A stretch of DNA of 64,000 nucleotides from Persicobacter psychrovividus (GTDB taxonomy: Bacteria; Bacteroidota; Bacteroidia; Cytophagales; Cyclobacteriaceae). Each line of letters opens with the position of its first letter. Within the stretch, counting starts at the first letter, position 1. The translations under genes were made by a program, and so were the position numbers. Shown piece by piece: positions 25,475-34,095 of this stretch. A model generated the notes under the pieces. That model had not been told where the DNA came from and searched no databases. It saw only the letters and a list, made by a program, of their open reading frames with translations. Where the stretch lies: the NCBI RefSeq assembly GCF_036492425.1, contig NZ_AP025292.1, positions 310,001 through 374,000 on the forward strand, read 5' to 3'.

Positions 25475-26731
25475 TTAAAGACCGAATTCCGCCTTAATTT
25501 TATCTACATAATCTAATTTTTCCCAAGTGAAGGTTTCCACTTCTACCTCTACATCATCAGTGTATGGGCTTGGGAAAACAACTTTCTTCACCTCTGGCGT
25601 ACGTCCCATGTGTCCGTAAGCTGCCGTTTCCTGATAGATTGGGTTACGAAGCTTCAAGCGTTCTTCAATCGCAAAAGGACGAAGGTCGAAAATGCCTTCA
25701 ATTTTACGAGCGATCTCGCCGTCCGACAAGTCAACTTTTGCTGTTCCGTAAGTGTTCAGGTAAACGCCTGTCGGGCGTGCAACGCCAATGGCATAAGATA
25801 CCTGCACCAAAACTTCTTCAGCAATGCCTGCCGCTACCATGTTCTTAGCGATATGGCGTGTCGCATAAGCTGCTGAACGGTCCACTTTGGAAGGGTCTTT
25901 TCCTGAGAATGCACCACCACCATGAGCGCCTTTTCCTCCGTAAGTATCTACGATAATCTTACGGCCAGTTAGTCCTGTATCGCCGTGAGGGCCACCAATC
26001 ACAAACTTCCCTGTTGGGTTGATATGATATTTGATGTCGTCACCGAACAATGCCTGAATGTCTTCAGGGAAGCTGGCCAATACGCGAGGAATCAAAATGG
26101 TTTTGATGTCCTGTTCGATTTTCGCCAACATTTCCTCATCTGAATCAGCAAACTCATCGTGCTGTGTAGAGACGACAATCGCCTCGATACGCTCTGGTTT
26201 GTTGTCGTCAGAATACTGTACAGTTACCTGAGATTTTGCATCAGGACGAAGGTAAGGGATTTCCGTTTCTTCACGGCGGAGATCAGCCAACACGCGCAAC
26301 AAGCGGTGAGAGATTTCCAACGCCAACGGCATGTAGTTTTCTGTTTCGTTGGTCGCGTAGCCAAACATCATTCCTTGGTCTCCCGCTCCCTGGTTTTCAC
26401 GATCTTCACGATCAACACCACGGTTGATATCATCAGACTGCTCGTGAATGGCAGAGATTACCCCACAGGAGTTACCATCAAACTGGTATTCACCTTTGGT
26501 ATAGCCTATTTTATTAATAACATTACGGGCGATATGCTGAACATCCAAATAAGCTTGGGATTTCACCTCTCCCGCCAATACAACCTGTCCTGTCGTAACC
26601 AAAGTTTCACAAGCTACTTTGGAGTTTTTATCGAACGCTAAGAAGTGATCGATGAGTGCGTCAGAAATTTGATCGGCAACTTTGTCAGGGTGTCCTTCAG
26701 ACACAGACTCTGACGTAAAGAAATATGACAT
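25475..26731 (-). CDS. metK: S-adenosylmethionine synthetase
   Basis: Makes SAM from methionine and ATP. Motifs: GHPDK at 13-17, [12 protein letters not shown] in the middle, and [16 protein letters not shown] (ATP/K+ binding). 418 aa is normal for the phylum. I start at the ATG at 26731; an extension to 26776 would translate the structured leader. It follows an RsmI-like SAM-dependent methylase gene on the same strand after 147 bases that contain a predicted promoter and a structured RNA leader. Confidence 0.96.
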   Translation of the reverse strand: MSYFFTSESVSEGHPDKVADQISDALIDHFLAFDKNSKVACETLVTTGQVVLAGEVKSQAYLDVQHIARNVINKIGYTKGEYQFDGNSCGVISAIHEQSDDINRGVDREDRENQGAGDQGMMFGYATNETENYMPLALEISHRLLRVLADLRREETEIPYLRPDAKSQVTVQYSDDNKPERIEAIVVSTQHDEFADSDEEMLAKIEQDIKTILIPRVLASFPEDIQALFGDDIKYHINPTGKFVIGGPHGDTGLTGRKIIVDTYGGKGAHGGGAFSGKDPSKVDRSAAYATRHIAKNMVAAGIAEEVLVQVSYAIGVARPTGVYLNTYGTAKVDLSDGEIARKIEGIFDLRPFAIEERLKLRNPIYQETAAYGHMGRTPEVKKVVFPSPYTDDVEVEVETFTWEKLDYVDKIKAEFGL

Positions 26732-26744
26732 AATAATTATGATT

Positions 26745-26838
26745 TTAGGATTTTTTGAACTCGGCACGGGGACCAAAATCGCCTTGGATTCTCACCAAGA
26801 AAAACACTCCCACACAAAGAACATTAAAGTTTTTTCCA
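26745..26838 (-). ncRNA. Candidate structured leader RNA of metK
   Basis: On the minus strand the leader can form: stem GAAAAAC/GUUUUUC; hairpin CUUGG-ugagaau-CCAAG; and a pairing of loop bases GUGUGGG with CCCGUGC, giving an H-type pseudoknot. A leader this structured before metK suggests regulation, possibly by SAM. It does not match the SAM-I or SAM-II consensus as I know them; GGUGAGAAUCC and GUCCCCG recall the cobalamin riboswitch core but the rest does not fit. Class unassigned. Confidence 0.4.
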
Positions 26839-26843
26839 AAACA

Positions 26844-26872
26844 TAAAGGTAAGTAAAATTGCAGTTACTCAA
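26844..26872 (-). promoter_or_regulatory. Predicted promoter of metK
   Basis: Minus strand TTG (26872-26870), 18 bases, TACCTTTA (26851-26844). The -7 box differs from consensus only at the last base. Confidence 0.5.
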
Positions 26873-26878
26873 TACCTT

Positions 26879-27592
26879 TTATGCACTTAATACAAAAATT
26901 GTCGGGAACTTACCAATTGATAGCTTTACCTTTTTCCATTCAGCAATGGTTTTGGTCATGATCATTTCGTCTTGTCCCGAAACATCTTTGGCGATACAGA
27001 GCTTTACATTGGCGCTGCAGGTTTTTACGAGATCAGCAAACAGATGATCGTTCCGATAGGGCGTCTCCATAAAAATTTGCGTCTGATATTTTTCGCGTGC
27101 AGTAAGTTCCAGTTTTTTGATGGCATCAATGCGGCGCTTTTTATCAATCGGCAGGTAGCCACTGAAAGCAAAGTGCTGCCCAGAGAAGCCCGAGCTCATC
27201 AGGGCCATAAATAAGGACGATGGCCCTACCAATGGTACCACCCTGATGCCGTGTTTGTGGGCGTATTCTACTGCCAGAGCGCCAGGATCTGCAATGCCAG
27301 GGCAACCTGATTCTGAAATAATGCCGACATCTCTGCCGTCCATTACAGGCTTCATCAGCTGCGCCAGTGCGGCATCTTTGGTCTTTTTGTCCAATACTTC
27401 CAATTCCAGCGCTTCAATGGTCAGTCCAAGCTTGAGGCTTGAGATGTAGCGCCTTGCAGTGCGAAGATTTTCTACGAGATAATAAGAAGTATTTTTGACG
27501 ATATCCCGAACCTGTGGGGCAATCATTGCTTCGGCGGTGCCGTCAGCAATTACATTGGGAATCAGGAATAGTGTACCTTTATTTTTTGACAT
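26879..27592 (-). CDS. RsmI-like SAM-dependent methyltransferase (tetrapyrrole-methylase fold)
   Basis: 237 aa. Shares the fold and the SESGCPGIADPG motif (93-104), the counterpart of SDAGTPGISDPG in RsmI, which 2'-O-methylates C1402 of 16S rRNA. Shorter than E. coli RsmI because the C-terminal extension is missing; this short form is a Bacteroidota paralogue whose substrate may differ. Its start codon abuts the stop of the upstream alpha/beta hydrolase with no gap, so they are co-translated. Confidence 0.85.
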   Translation of the reverse strand: MSKNKGTLFLIPNVIADGTAEAMIAPQVRDIVKNTSYYLVENLRTARRYISSLKLGLTIEALELEVLDKKTKDAALAQLMKPVMDGRDVGIISESGCPGIADPGALAVEYAHKHGIRVVPLVGPSSLFMALMSSGFSGQHFAFSGYLPIDKKRRIDAIKKLELTAREKYQTQIFMETPYRNDHLFADLVKTCSANVKLCIAKDVSGQDEMIMTKTIAEWKKVKLSIGKFPTIFVLSA

Positions 27593-28348
27593 TTATATAA
27601 ATTTTTGAATCGCTTTAAGAAAAGCTTCGGGCTGTTCGGCATGAATCCAGTGCCCAGCATTTTCTATTGTTACAACGTGTGCTTCAGGAAATTGATTTTT
27701 GATCAGGGCAGTATCTTTTTCCATGATATAATTGGAAAGTGCGCCCCGAATAAACAGGCTTTGGCCGTCGTAACCCAATTGTGGGTCGAGGGCCGCAACA
27801 ACATTTTCGATCTGGTCTTTAAGTACCTCCAAATTGAATTTCCAGCGAAAGCCTTCTTTACTTCGGGCAAGGCCTTTGAGTAAAAATTGGCGAACACCGA
27901 TATCCTTCAGGGACATTTGAAGCGCTGCGTCGGCCTCTCCCCTGCTTTTCAGGGCTGTCAAGTCCACACGCTCCAGGGCTTCAATAATTTCGTGATGATG
28001 CACAGGATATTGCTTTGGGGCAATATCTACCACCACCAGCTTTACAACTTTATCAGGATTTTCTGCCGCAAACTGCATGGCTGTTTTTCCTCCCATGGAA
28101 TGACCTATGATTTTGGCTTCTTCAATGTTGTGTTCTTCGAAAAAGGCAAGCAGGTCATCTGCCATTGCTTCATAGTTATGATCTTGTGCGTGGGGGGAAT
28201 TTCCGTGGTTGCGTTGATCTACAAGGTAAACGGTATGCTGTTCAGCCATTACTTTGGCGAACGTCATCCAGTTATCAAGTGAACCAAAAAGGCCGTGCAG
28301 GATAATCAGCTTTGGCCCCTGCCCCAATTTTTTAAAGTTGAGTTGCAT
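27593..28348 (-). CDS. Alpha/beta hydrolase (YbfF-like esterase)
   Basis: 251 aa. Oxyanion-hole motif HGLFGS (18-23), nucleophile elbow GHSMGG with S84, DQRNHGNSP (44-52) typical of the YbfF group, and a C-terminal catalytic His in NAGHWIHAEQP near 233. Probably an acyl-ester or acyl-CoA hydrolase. It ends exactly where the RsmI-like gene begins; pdxJ lies upstream on the same strand after a 117-base gap holding a large inverted repeat. Confidence 0.9.
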   Translation of the reverse strand: MQLNFKKLGQGPKLIILHGLFGSLDNWMTFAKVMAEQHTVYLVDQRNHGNSPHAQDHNYEAMADDLLAFFEEHNIEEAKIIGHSMGGKTAMQFAAENPDKVVKLVVVDIAPKQYPVHHHEIIEALERVDLTALKSRGEADAALQMSLKDIGVRQFLLKGLARSKEGFRWKFNLEVLKDQIENVVAALDPQLGYDGQSLFIRGALSNYIMEKDTALIKNQFPEAHVVTIENAGHWIHAEQPEAFLKAIQKFI

Positions 28349-28389
28349 GGAAAAGGTGGGTTTTAGGGTTGTGTCAAAATTTGAAGTGG

Positions 28390-28451
28390 GTGATCAGTGA
28401 TTTCGTCAGCCATTGATTGTCCGCTTTGGCTCCTTGTACATCACCGATCAC
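28390..28451 (-). repeat. Large nested hairpin between pdxJ and the hydrolase gene
   Basis: Twelve-base arms GTGATCAGTGAT (28390-28401) and ATCACCGATCAC (28440-28451) pair fully as minus-strand RNA (one G-U), with a 38-base loop that holds an inner AGCCA/TGGCT stem. No T-run follows, so it is not an ordinary terminator. Function unknown. Confidence 0.5.
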
Positions 28452-28465
28452 GATAAGTAAAGACC

Positions 28466-29179
28466 TTATTTAAGTTGTCTCAGGTAAATTTGGATGGTAT
28501 TTTCCAGTCCCTGGTAAAGGGCATCGCAGATTAGCGCGTGGCCAATAGAGACTTCATCAAGCTGTGGAAGCTTTTCTTTCAAAAATTTCAGGTTTTCAGC
28601 ATCAAGGTCGTGCCCAGCATTTATACCAAGCCCCAGGGCTACTGCTTTTTCTGCCGCCTGAACGTAATCAGCAACGGCCTTGTCGCGATCGGCCTGATAG
28701 TTGGCCGCATAAGGTTCGGTGTACAGCTCAATGCGGTCTGCTCCACAAGCTTTGGCACCTTCGACCATTTTAGGGTCTGGATCAACAAAAATAGAAACCC
28801 TGACACCTGCGGCTTTGATCTCAGCGCAAATTTCTTTGAGAAAATCCTGATGAGTGAGGGTGTCCCATCCTGCATTCGAAGTGATGGCAGTCGGTGGATC
28901 GGGTACCAAGGTGGCCTGTGCAGGTTTTACACGGTGAATGATTTCCATGAAACGGGCGTCAGGGTAGCCTTCAATATTAAATTCAGTGGTCACCACCTCG
29001 TTCAGGTCCAATACATCTTGATAGGTGATATGGCGTTCGTCTGGTCGTGGGTGGACCGTGATGCCTTCCGCACCGAATCTTTCTGCATCCAAAGCAGTTT
29101 TGACTACATTGGGATTATCCGCCCCACGGGAATTGCGAAGGGTGGCGATTTTATTGATATTTACGCTAAGCTTAGTCAT
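28466..29179 (-). CDS. pdxJ: Pyridoxine 5'-phosphate synthase
   Basis: Condenses 1-deoxyxylulose 5-phosphate with 3-amino-2-oxopropyl phosphate to make pyridoxine phosphate. Family signatures are clear: LSVNINKIATLRNSRG at the start, TVHPRPDERHI (substrate-binding Arg/His, residues 40-50) and GINAGHDL near 192-199. 237 aa is normal. It shares its deoxyxylulose precursor with the MEP pathway represented by ispF. First gene of the minus-strand group leading to metK. Confidence 0.96.
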   Translation of the reverse strand: MTKLSVNINKIATLRNSRGADNPNVVKTALDAERFGAEGITVHPRPDERHITYQDVLDLNEVVTTEFNIEGYPDARFMEIIHRVKPAQATLVPDPPTAITSNAGWDTLTHQDFLKEICAEIKAAGVRVSIFVDPDPKMVEGAKACGADRIELYTEPYAANYQADRDKAVADYVQAAEKAVALGLGINAGHDLDAENLKFLKEKLPQLDEVSIGHALICDALYQGLENTIQIYLRQLK

Positions 29180-29315
29180 ATCCTTGGCTTAATTATTTAA
29201 TTTGCGGCAATTTACTACTTTTAAGTATAGTTTATTCTAAAATTGTAAAGTCAAAAAAGGGAATTCCCCCCTGAAGGACTTCAGATTGTATTAATCACAT
29301 AAAAATATTGAAATT

Positions 29316-29768
29316 ATGAGCCTAAAGCTAAAGATCAACGACGACATCAAAACAGCAATGAAAGCAAAGCAAAAAGATGATTTACGTGCCTTGAGAGCGA
29401 TTAAATCCATGATTTTGCTGGCTGAAACTGCTGATGGCAGCACTTCGGAACTGACCGAGGAGCAGGAAATTAAAATGCTTCAGAAAGCGGTGAAGCAGCG
29501 TAAGGAATCTGCGCAGGTTTATAAAGAGCAAGGACGCGAGGATTTGGCGGAAGTTGAATTGGTAGAAGTGGCTGTGATTGAGAAGTATTTGCCTGCACAA
29601 ATGGGCGAAGAAGAATTACAGGCGAAAATTGCTGAAATTATTGCTCAGGTAGGCGCTGAAGGCCCTAAAGATATGGGTAAAGTGATGGGTGCAGCCTCAA
29701 AAGCTTTGGCAGGACAGGCTGACGGGAAGTCGATTTCCACGGTTGTCAAATCATTGTTGAACAAATAA
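29316..29768 (+). CDS. GatB/YqeY domain protein
   Basis: 150 aa, wholly helical. N-terminal SLKLKINDDIKTAMKAKQKDDLRALRAIKS is the YqeY opening, and the C-terminal part (EEELQAKIAEIIAQVGAEGPKDMGKVMGAASKAL pattern) is the tRNA-binding-like helical domain shared with GatB. Probably interacts with tRNA or aminoacylation machinery; biochemical role unsettled. CvpA follows after nine bases. Confidence 0.92.
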   Translation: MSLKLKINDDIKTAMKAKQKDDLRALRAIKSMILLAETADGSTSELTEEQEIKMLQKAVKQRKESAQVYKEQGREDLAEVELVEVAVIEKYLPAQMGEEELQAKIAEIIAQVGAEGPKDMGKVMGAASKALAGQADGKSISTVVKSLLNK

Positions 29769-29777
29769 GCTGAAGCT

Positions 29778-30284
29778 TTGGCAATATTTGATATTTGCGT
29801 CATACTGCTCATTGGCTATGGCGCTTATAATGGATTTAAAAAAGGGCTGATCGTCAGTATTGTAACGACCTTCAGCCTTTTTATAGCGTTATGGGGTGCC
29901 GTGAAATTTCAGGAACCTGCCACGAAAATTTTGTCGCCCCTCATCAATACTGACCCGCATCTAACCCCTTATTTGGTATTTATTTTGCTGTTTATCGCTT
30001 TTGTAGTAGGCGTGCACCTGATAGGTACCTTGCTCAAAAAGTTTGTAAACATGACCCTGCTCGGAAGCCTGGATACCTTTGCTGGAGGCATACTTGGTGT
30101 ACTGAAAAATGCCGCTTTTGTAACGGTGCTTGTTTTCGGAATGACCAAAATTGCACCCGAAATGGCAGAGCGACTTTCCAAAGACAGTGTGTCATTTCCT
30201 TATTTCGAGAAAGCAGTAAAGGAAGTAGCTAAAGTGGTCCCTGCGATCGACTTTAAAGTTCCTGACATAAAAAAAATGGTTTAG
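29778..30284 (+). CDS. CvpA family membrane protein
   Basis: 168 aa with four hydrophobic segments (near residues 3-20, 25-45, 62-85, 100-122) and the family opening FDICVILLIGYGAYNGFKKGLI. In E. coli CvpA is tied to purF and colicin V export, with envelope-stress roles; here it has neither neighbour. The start is a TTG at 29778 nine bases past yqeY; no in-frame ATG keeps the first membrane segment. The next gene starts one base after its stop. Confidence 0.88.
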   Translation: MAIFDICVILLIGYGAYNGFKKGLIVSIVTTFSLFIALWGAVKFQEPATKILSPLINTDPHLTPYLVFILLFIAFVVGVHLIGTLLKKFVNMTLLGSLDTFAGGILGVLKNAAFVTVLVFGMTKIAPEMAERLSKDSVSFPYFEKAVKEVAKVVPAIDFKVPDIKKMV

Positions 30285-30285
30285 A

Positions 30286-30855
30286 TTGATTTTACTGATA
30301 GATAATTACGACTCCTTCACTTACAACCTGGTGGATTATTTTCAGCAATTGGGGGTAAACTGTAAGGTGGTCAGAAATCACTGCCCTATCGAGGAATTGC
30401 CTGAAGGTATCCGTGGGGTAGTGCTTTCTCCAGGGCCTGGTCGTCCGCAGGAGGCTGGCCGACTCATGCAATATATAGAACACTTTCACGACAAACTGCC
30501 CATGCTTGGCATCTGTCTGGGGCATCAGGCCCTGGGGATGTATTTCGGTGCCCCTTTGGCACTGGCGCCTACACCTATGCATGGGAAAATCAGCGAAATT
30601 TCCCTTGACAACACTTCCGTTCCATTTCTAAAGTTGCCAAAAAAAGTCAAGGTAACGCGCTACCACTCCCTGATCCTTTCGCAAATGCCTGAAAACCTGA
30701 AAGCCACCGCATATACTGATGATGGCCTGGTGATGGCCATGCAGCATCAGCATTTGCCGATCTATGGGCTGCAATTTCACCCTGAAGCAATTTGCACAGC
30801 CGAAGGACTCCAAATGCTTGAAAATTGGGTGCAAAGTATAGGTTACCGCCCTTAG
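30286..30855 (+). CDS. Glutamine amidotransferase, anthranilate/aminodeoxychorismate synthase component II
   Basis: 189 aa class I amidotransferase (TrpG/PabA). Catalytic C77 in GICLGHQ, H165 and E167 in FHPEAI, and the early IDNYDSFTYN motif (5-14) are all present. The family's usual HPES is HPEA here. It would supply ammonia to TrpE or PabB, but neither is in the window, so pathway cannot be settled. TTG start at 30286, one base after the cvpA stop. It may be shared by folate and tryptophan pathways. Confidence 0.9.
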   Translation: MILLIDNYDSFTYNLVDYFQQLGVNCKVVRNHCPIEELPEGIRGVVLSPGPGRPQEAGRLMQYIEHFHDKLPMLGICLGHQALGMYFGAPLALAPTPMHGKISEISLDNTSVPFLKLPKKVKVTRYHSLILSQMPENLKATAYTDDGLVMAMQHQHLPIYGLQFHPEAICTAEGLQMLENWVQSIGYRP

Positions 30856-31435
30856 CATGATGGGCGTTCAGTCCAAAGTATTTTAAAATAGGATTGGTGG
30901 TCAGCGGTGTGAAAGGGGAAGTATTTTCCCCTCAGTAGCTGCCTGTTATTTTCCTCTTTGACTCCTCCGACCTCTCCAATCATCATCAATTATAGCATAT
31001 GCCCCACTATTTAGAGAAGGTGCTTCCGTATTCTGAAAATGGAAGAACTCGGGATTTTGCAGGATGAAAATGAGCATCGAATTTAAAGCTTGGCTGATAT
31101 TTATTTTTGGCGATGAAAATTATCCTCGACGAATCGGTGGAGAAGTTTCCGAAAGCCAATAAAATATCACTATATTAAAGTAATGTGTGCCGTGGCGGAG
31201 CATCCTTCAGTTTGTGAGTATCGTTTGAAGTAAATGAGCAGGCTTCGCCATGAACAACAAACTTTTATTGGTCACAATTACTTGTTATAATGTGCTTGAG
31301 CTTTTGCAGGACTGTTTTCTGCCCGATAAGTTTATGTTGGGGAACCAATCCCGCACTTTAACTATTGATTTGGACTTGGATTTCCGTGTTGAATCAATAC
31401 TTTTAGATAACCGATTTCTGAGTTAAAATTAAGAT
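30856..31435. other. 580-base intergenic region with only short open frames
   Basis: After pabA/trpG comes a hairpin AGGGGAA/TTCCCCT (30914-30932) without a T-run. Then only short frames: one at 31113 opening MKIILDESVEKFPK and stopping after 21 codons, and a 58-codon ATG frame at 31250-31426 whose product I do not recognise. Nothing resembles an RNA gene. The region could be a decayed gene remnant. Confidence 0.5.
31250..31426 (+). CDS. Possible small ORF, unrecognised
   Basis: 58 codons, opening MNNKLLLVTITCYN, ending nine bases before the CBS-protein start. No similarity recognised and no promoter box seen. May be spurious or a decayed gene. Confidence 0.2.
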   Translation: MNNKLLLVTITCYNVLELLQDCFLPDKFMLGNQSRTLTIDLDLDFRVESILLDNRFLS

Positions 31436-32101
31436 ATGATCGCTGAATCTCTTATAAATCATTCTATTCCACCGTTAAAATCCTCTGACAACTCTCAGAA
31501 GGCATTATTGTGGATGGAGGAATTGCGAATGAATCAATTGCCTGTTGTTGACAAGCGAATCTTTAAGGGAATGATCTCTGAAGAACTGATTCTGGAAAAC
31601 AATAATATTGAAGCCCTGGTCGGGGATTATGACCTGCTGGCGGAAAATTGCTACGTTCAAAAAGAACAGCACCTGCTGGATGTGATCAAGCTCTCGACCG
31701 ACTATAATGTTGATATTGTAAGTGTAGTGAATGAAAAAGGGCACTTTCAGGGCATTATTACGCTCAACGACACCATCAAAGCATTGTCTCAGCTTTCGGC
31801 AATCCGTAGCCCTGGAGGGATTATCATCCTGTCGATGCGCCAGATAGATTACTCCCTTGCTGAAATCACCAGGCTGATTGAGGAAAACCACGTGAAGATT
31901 CTCAGCACTTATGTATATGATGATCCCGACGATCCGAGTAACTTACACCTGACCATCAAGCTGAATTCTCAGGAAATCACGCGGGTGATTGCAACGCTCG
32001 AGCGCTTTAATTATCAGATCGAAGCCCGTTTTGAAGAAACCACAAACATCTCCAATGAGCAGGAGCGTTTCGATATTTTGATGAAATATCTCAATATTTA
32101 G
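31436..32101 (+). CDS. CBS-domain protein
   Basis: 221 aa. Two CBS motifs fill residues 1-125 (LPVVDKRIFKGMISEELIL; DIVSVVNEKGHFQGIITLND), followed by an ACT-like region (GGIIILSMRQIDYSLAEITRLIEENHVKI-type pattern, about 130-220). CBS pairs sense adenosyl nucleotides; the fusion suggests a small regulatory sensor. In Bacteroidota this gene commonly precedes nadK, as it does here (86 bases to the nadK start), so a link to NAD metabolism or to the downstream envelope operon is possible. Confidence 0.85.
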   Translation: MIAESLINHSIPPLKSSDNSQKALLWMEELRMNQLPVVDKRIFKGMISEELILENNNIEALVGDYDLLAENCYVQKEQHLLDVIKLSTDYNVDIVSVVNEKGHFQGIITLNDTIKALSQLSAIRSPGGIIILSMRQIDYSLAEITRLIEENHVKILSTYVYDDPDDPSNLHLTIKLNSQEITRVIATLERFNYQIEARFEETTNISNEQERFDILMKYLNI

Positions 32102-32187
32102 GTAATCTGTCCTTAAATTGTCCACAATTCCGAGTGAGTGAAGGCTTTCGTCGGAAGTTTGTGTTCAATTTTTTCAAAAAAGATAGT

Positions 32188-33060
32188 ATGCGCGTCGCCT
32201 TACACGGTAAAAATTTCTCTGAACAAAGCAGTCCTGTAATGAAATCGATCTTTGATCTGGTTATTCGTTACAGCAGTAAAATATTTCTTACTGACCGTTA
32301 TGCTAAGGTGTTGAGTTACCGCCAAATTCAGTTGCCTGCTTCAGGGACTTTCAGCAGAGGGCATCTGCCAGAAGTGGATGTGGTGATTACGCTTGGCGGT
32401 GATGGTACCTTGCTTGACACCCTAACCTATATCGGGAACAGGGAGACGCCAATTTTGGGAATTAACACTGGACGTCTGGGTTTTTTGGCAACAATTCCTA
32501 TTCAGAAGTTTGCGGAAACTTTTCGTCGTGTTCAAGAAGGCGAATATAAAATTGACCGTCGAAGTCTGATCTCCCTTCAAACTAAGGAAGGTTTCTTTAA
32601 CCGACAGAATTTTGCATTGAATGAGTTTACGGTTACCAAGAAGGACAGCTCCTCCATGATCACCGTCAGGGCGTTTATCGACAATGAATACGTGAACAGC
32701 TACTGGGCCGATGGGCTGATTGTCTCGACCCCAACAGGCTCTACAGGTTATTCAATGAGTTGTGGTGGCCCGTTGATGCACCCAGGCACGGGGAATTTCA
32801 TCATCACACCTGTGAGTCCGCACCACCTTAATGTGCGCCCGATGATTGTACCTGATAGCTCTATTGTGAAATTGGAGATTGAAAGCCGCTCGAGAAATGT
32901 CTTGATTTCCCTGGATTCCAGATCGCAAAGTATCCCATACCAAACTGAAATTATCCTACAAAAGGAAAAATTTGATGCCCACCTGATTCATATGCCAGAT
33001 TATAGCTTTTATGATACACTGAGGCATAAGCTAAATTGGGGCATGGACCTTAGAAATTAA
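32188..33060 (+). CDS. nadK: NAD kinase
   Basis: Phosphorylates NAD to NADP. GGDGT is at 70-74, NTGRLGFL at 93-100 and the TPTGSTGYS nucleotide-binding motif near 174-182. 290 aa from the ATG at 32188 (MRVALHGKNF); a GTG at 32134 would add 18 residues untypical of the family. It sits between the CBS protein and the DUF6089 gene in the standard Bacteroidota order. Confidence 0.95.
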   Translation: MRVALHGKNFSEQSSPVMKSIFDLVIRYSSKIFLTDRYAKVLSYRQIQLPASGTFSRGHLPEVDVVITLGGDGTLLDTLTYIGNRETPILGINTGRLGFLATIPIQKFAETFRRVQEGEYKIDRRSLISLQTKEGFFNRQNFALNEFTVTKKDSSSMITVRAFIDNEYVNSYWADGLIVSTPTGSTGYSMSCGGPLMHPGTGNFIITPVSPHHLNVRPMIVPDSSIVKLEIESRSRNVLISLDSRSQSIPYQTEIILQKEKFDAHLIHMPDYSFYDTLRHKLNWGMDLRN

Positions 33061-33187
33061 AGAATATTTGTATCTTAGGAAATCCTTTCAATATAAATAC
33101 TCAATGCCTATTCAATAAATCACTACGCTGTAAATTATTTCTCCCTTTTTGCCCTGTGCAATTAACTGATTTAGCATTGAACAAATA

Positions 33188-34018
33188 ATGGTGCCCCAAA
33201 TTATTATAAAAAAACACTTGCTTAGGCTCCTGCTATTGCTGCCCTTACTTTCCTGTTTTTCGATAGGTGCAAATGCACAGTTTCGTGAACTGGGCTTTGG
33301 TATTGGCGGTATGACCCTTTCAGGAGATATCAACCCTAACTTTTCTTTCAGGGAAACACTGCCTGCAGCGATGGTTACCTATCGTAAAAATTACCCCTTT
33401 GGCTTCAGCCTGCGTTATGAGTTACTCGTGGGTGGAATTCAGGGGGCAGACAGCCGCACCCAAAGAGATGATTTTGCCGTGCAAAGAAACGCCTCTTTTT
33501 CAGCGGTCAATGCTGAACTGGGTGCACTCCTTGAATATAATTTTATGGATTTCCGCAGTGGTAAATCGGGCTTCCCCTGGACGCCTTACCTGTTTATGGG
33601 GGCCGCACTGAATTACTATCAGGGAACGGCAGAGATTGCTCCACCAGCACCTTTTCCCAGCACGAAATACAACTTCAATACTCTTGGGTTTCGGGCTACA
33701 GAGTCCGATGGGACCGTTTATGACCAATCGTATACGCCTTTCCCATTGGTGATTCCCCTGGGCTTTGGTTTTAAATATGCCTTAAATACTTATTGGACAA
33801 TGAACCTCGAATTTGGGGCAAGGCTTACTTTTACGGATCGTATGGACATGCTTTCAGAGGATATTCAACAGGTGAATAAGCCTGTTCCGAGCCCGCAGCT
33901 CAACCCACAAAGAGATTACTACTATCCGCATGATACCAAGGCAGATGTTTACTATTATTTCGGAATTTCCTTTAGTTATGGTTTTTTTAGTGTGCCTTGT
34001 CCTCATGATTTTTATTAA
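33188..34018 (+). CDS. DUF6089-type outer-membrane barrel protein
   Basis: 276 aa with a signal peptide (LLRLLLLLPLLSCFSI, cleavage after ANAQ). FRELGFGIGGMTLSGDINP opens the mature part, a pattern I associate with DUF6089, whose genes sit before uppS and bamA in this phylum. Strand-rich, ending in FGISFSYGFFSVP. Likely outer-membrane barrel connected to envelope assembly; no experimental role known to me. Confidence 0.82.
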   Translation: MVPQIIIKKHLLRLLLLLPLLSCFSIGANAQFRELGFGIGGMTLSGDINPNFSFRETLPAAMVTYRKNYPFGFSLRYELLVGGIQGADSRTQRDDFAVQRNASFSAVNAELGALLEYNFMDFRSGKSGFPWTPYLFMGAALNYYQGTAEIAPPAPFPSTKYNFNTLGFRATESDGTVYDQSYTPFPLVIPLGFGFKYALNTYWTMNLEFGARLTFTDRMDMLSEDIQQVNKPVPSPQLNPQRDYYYPHDTKADVYYYFGISFSYGFFSVPCPHDFY

Positions 34019-34095
34019 AGGAATGCCAAACTTTTTTATTCTTAAAAATTTAAAGCAACTTTACAGGCTATCGAGATAGAGAATGGTTAATTCGC

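Noticed and set aside
26745-26838. metK leader as a cobalamin or SAM riboswitch
   Set aside because: Fragments GGUGAGAAUCC and GUCCCCG recall the cobalamin core, but the upstream conserved box and four-way layout are missing, and SAM-I/SAM-II consensus elements are absent. Kept only as an unassigned structured leader.
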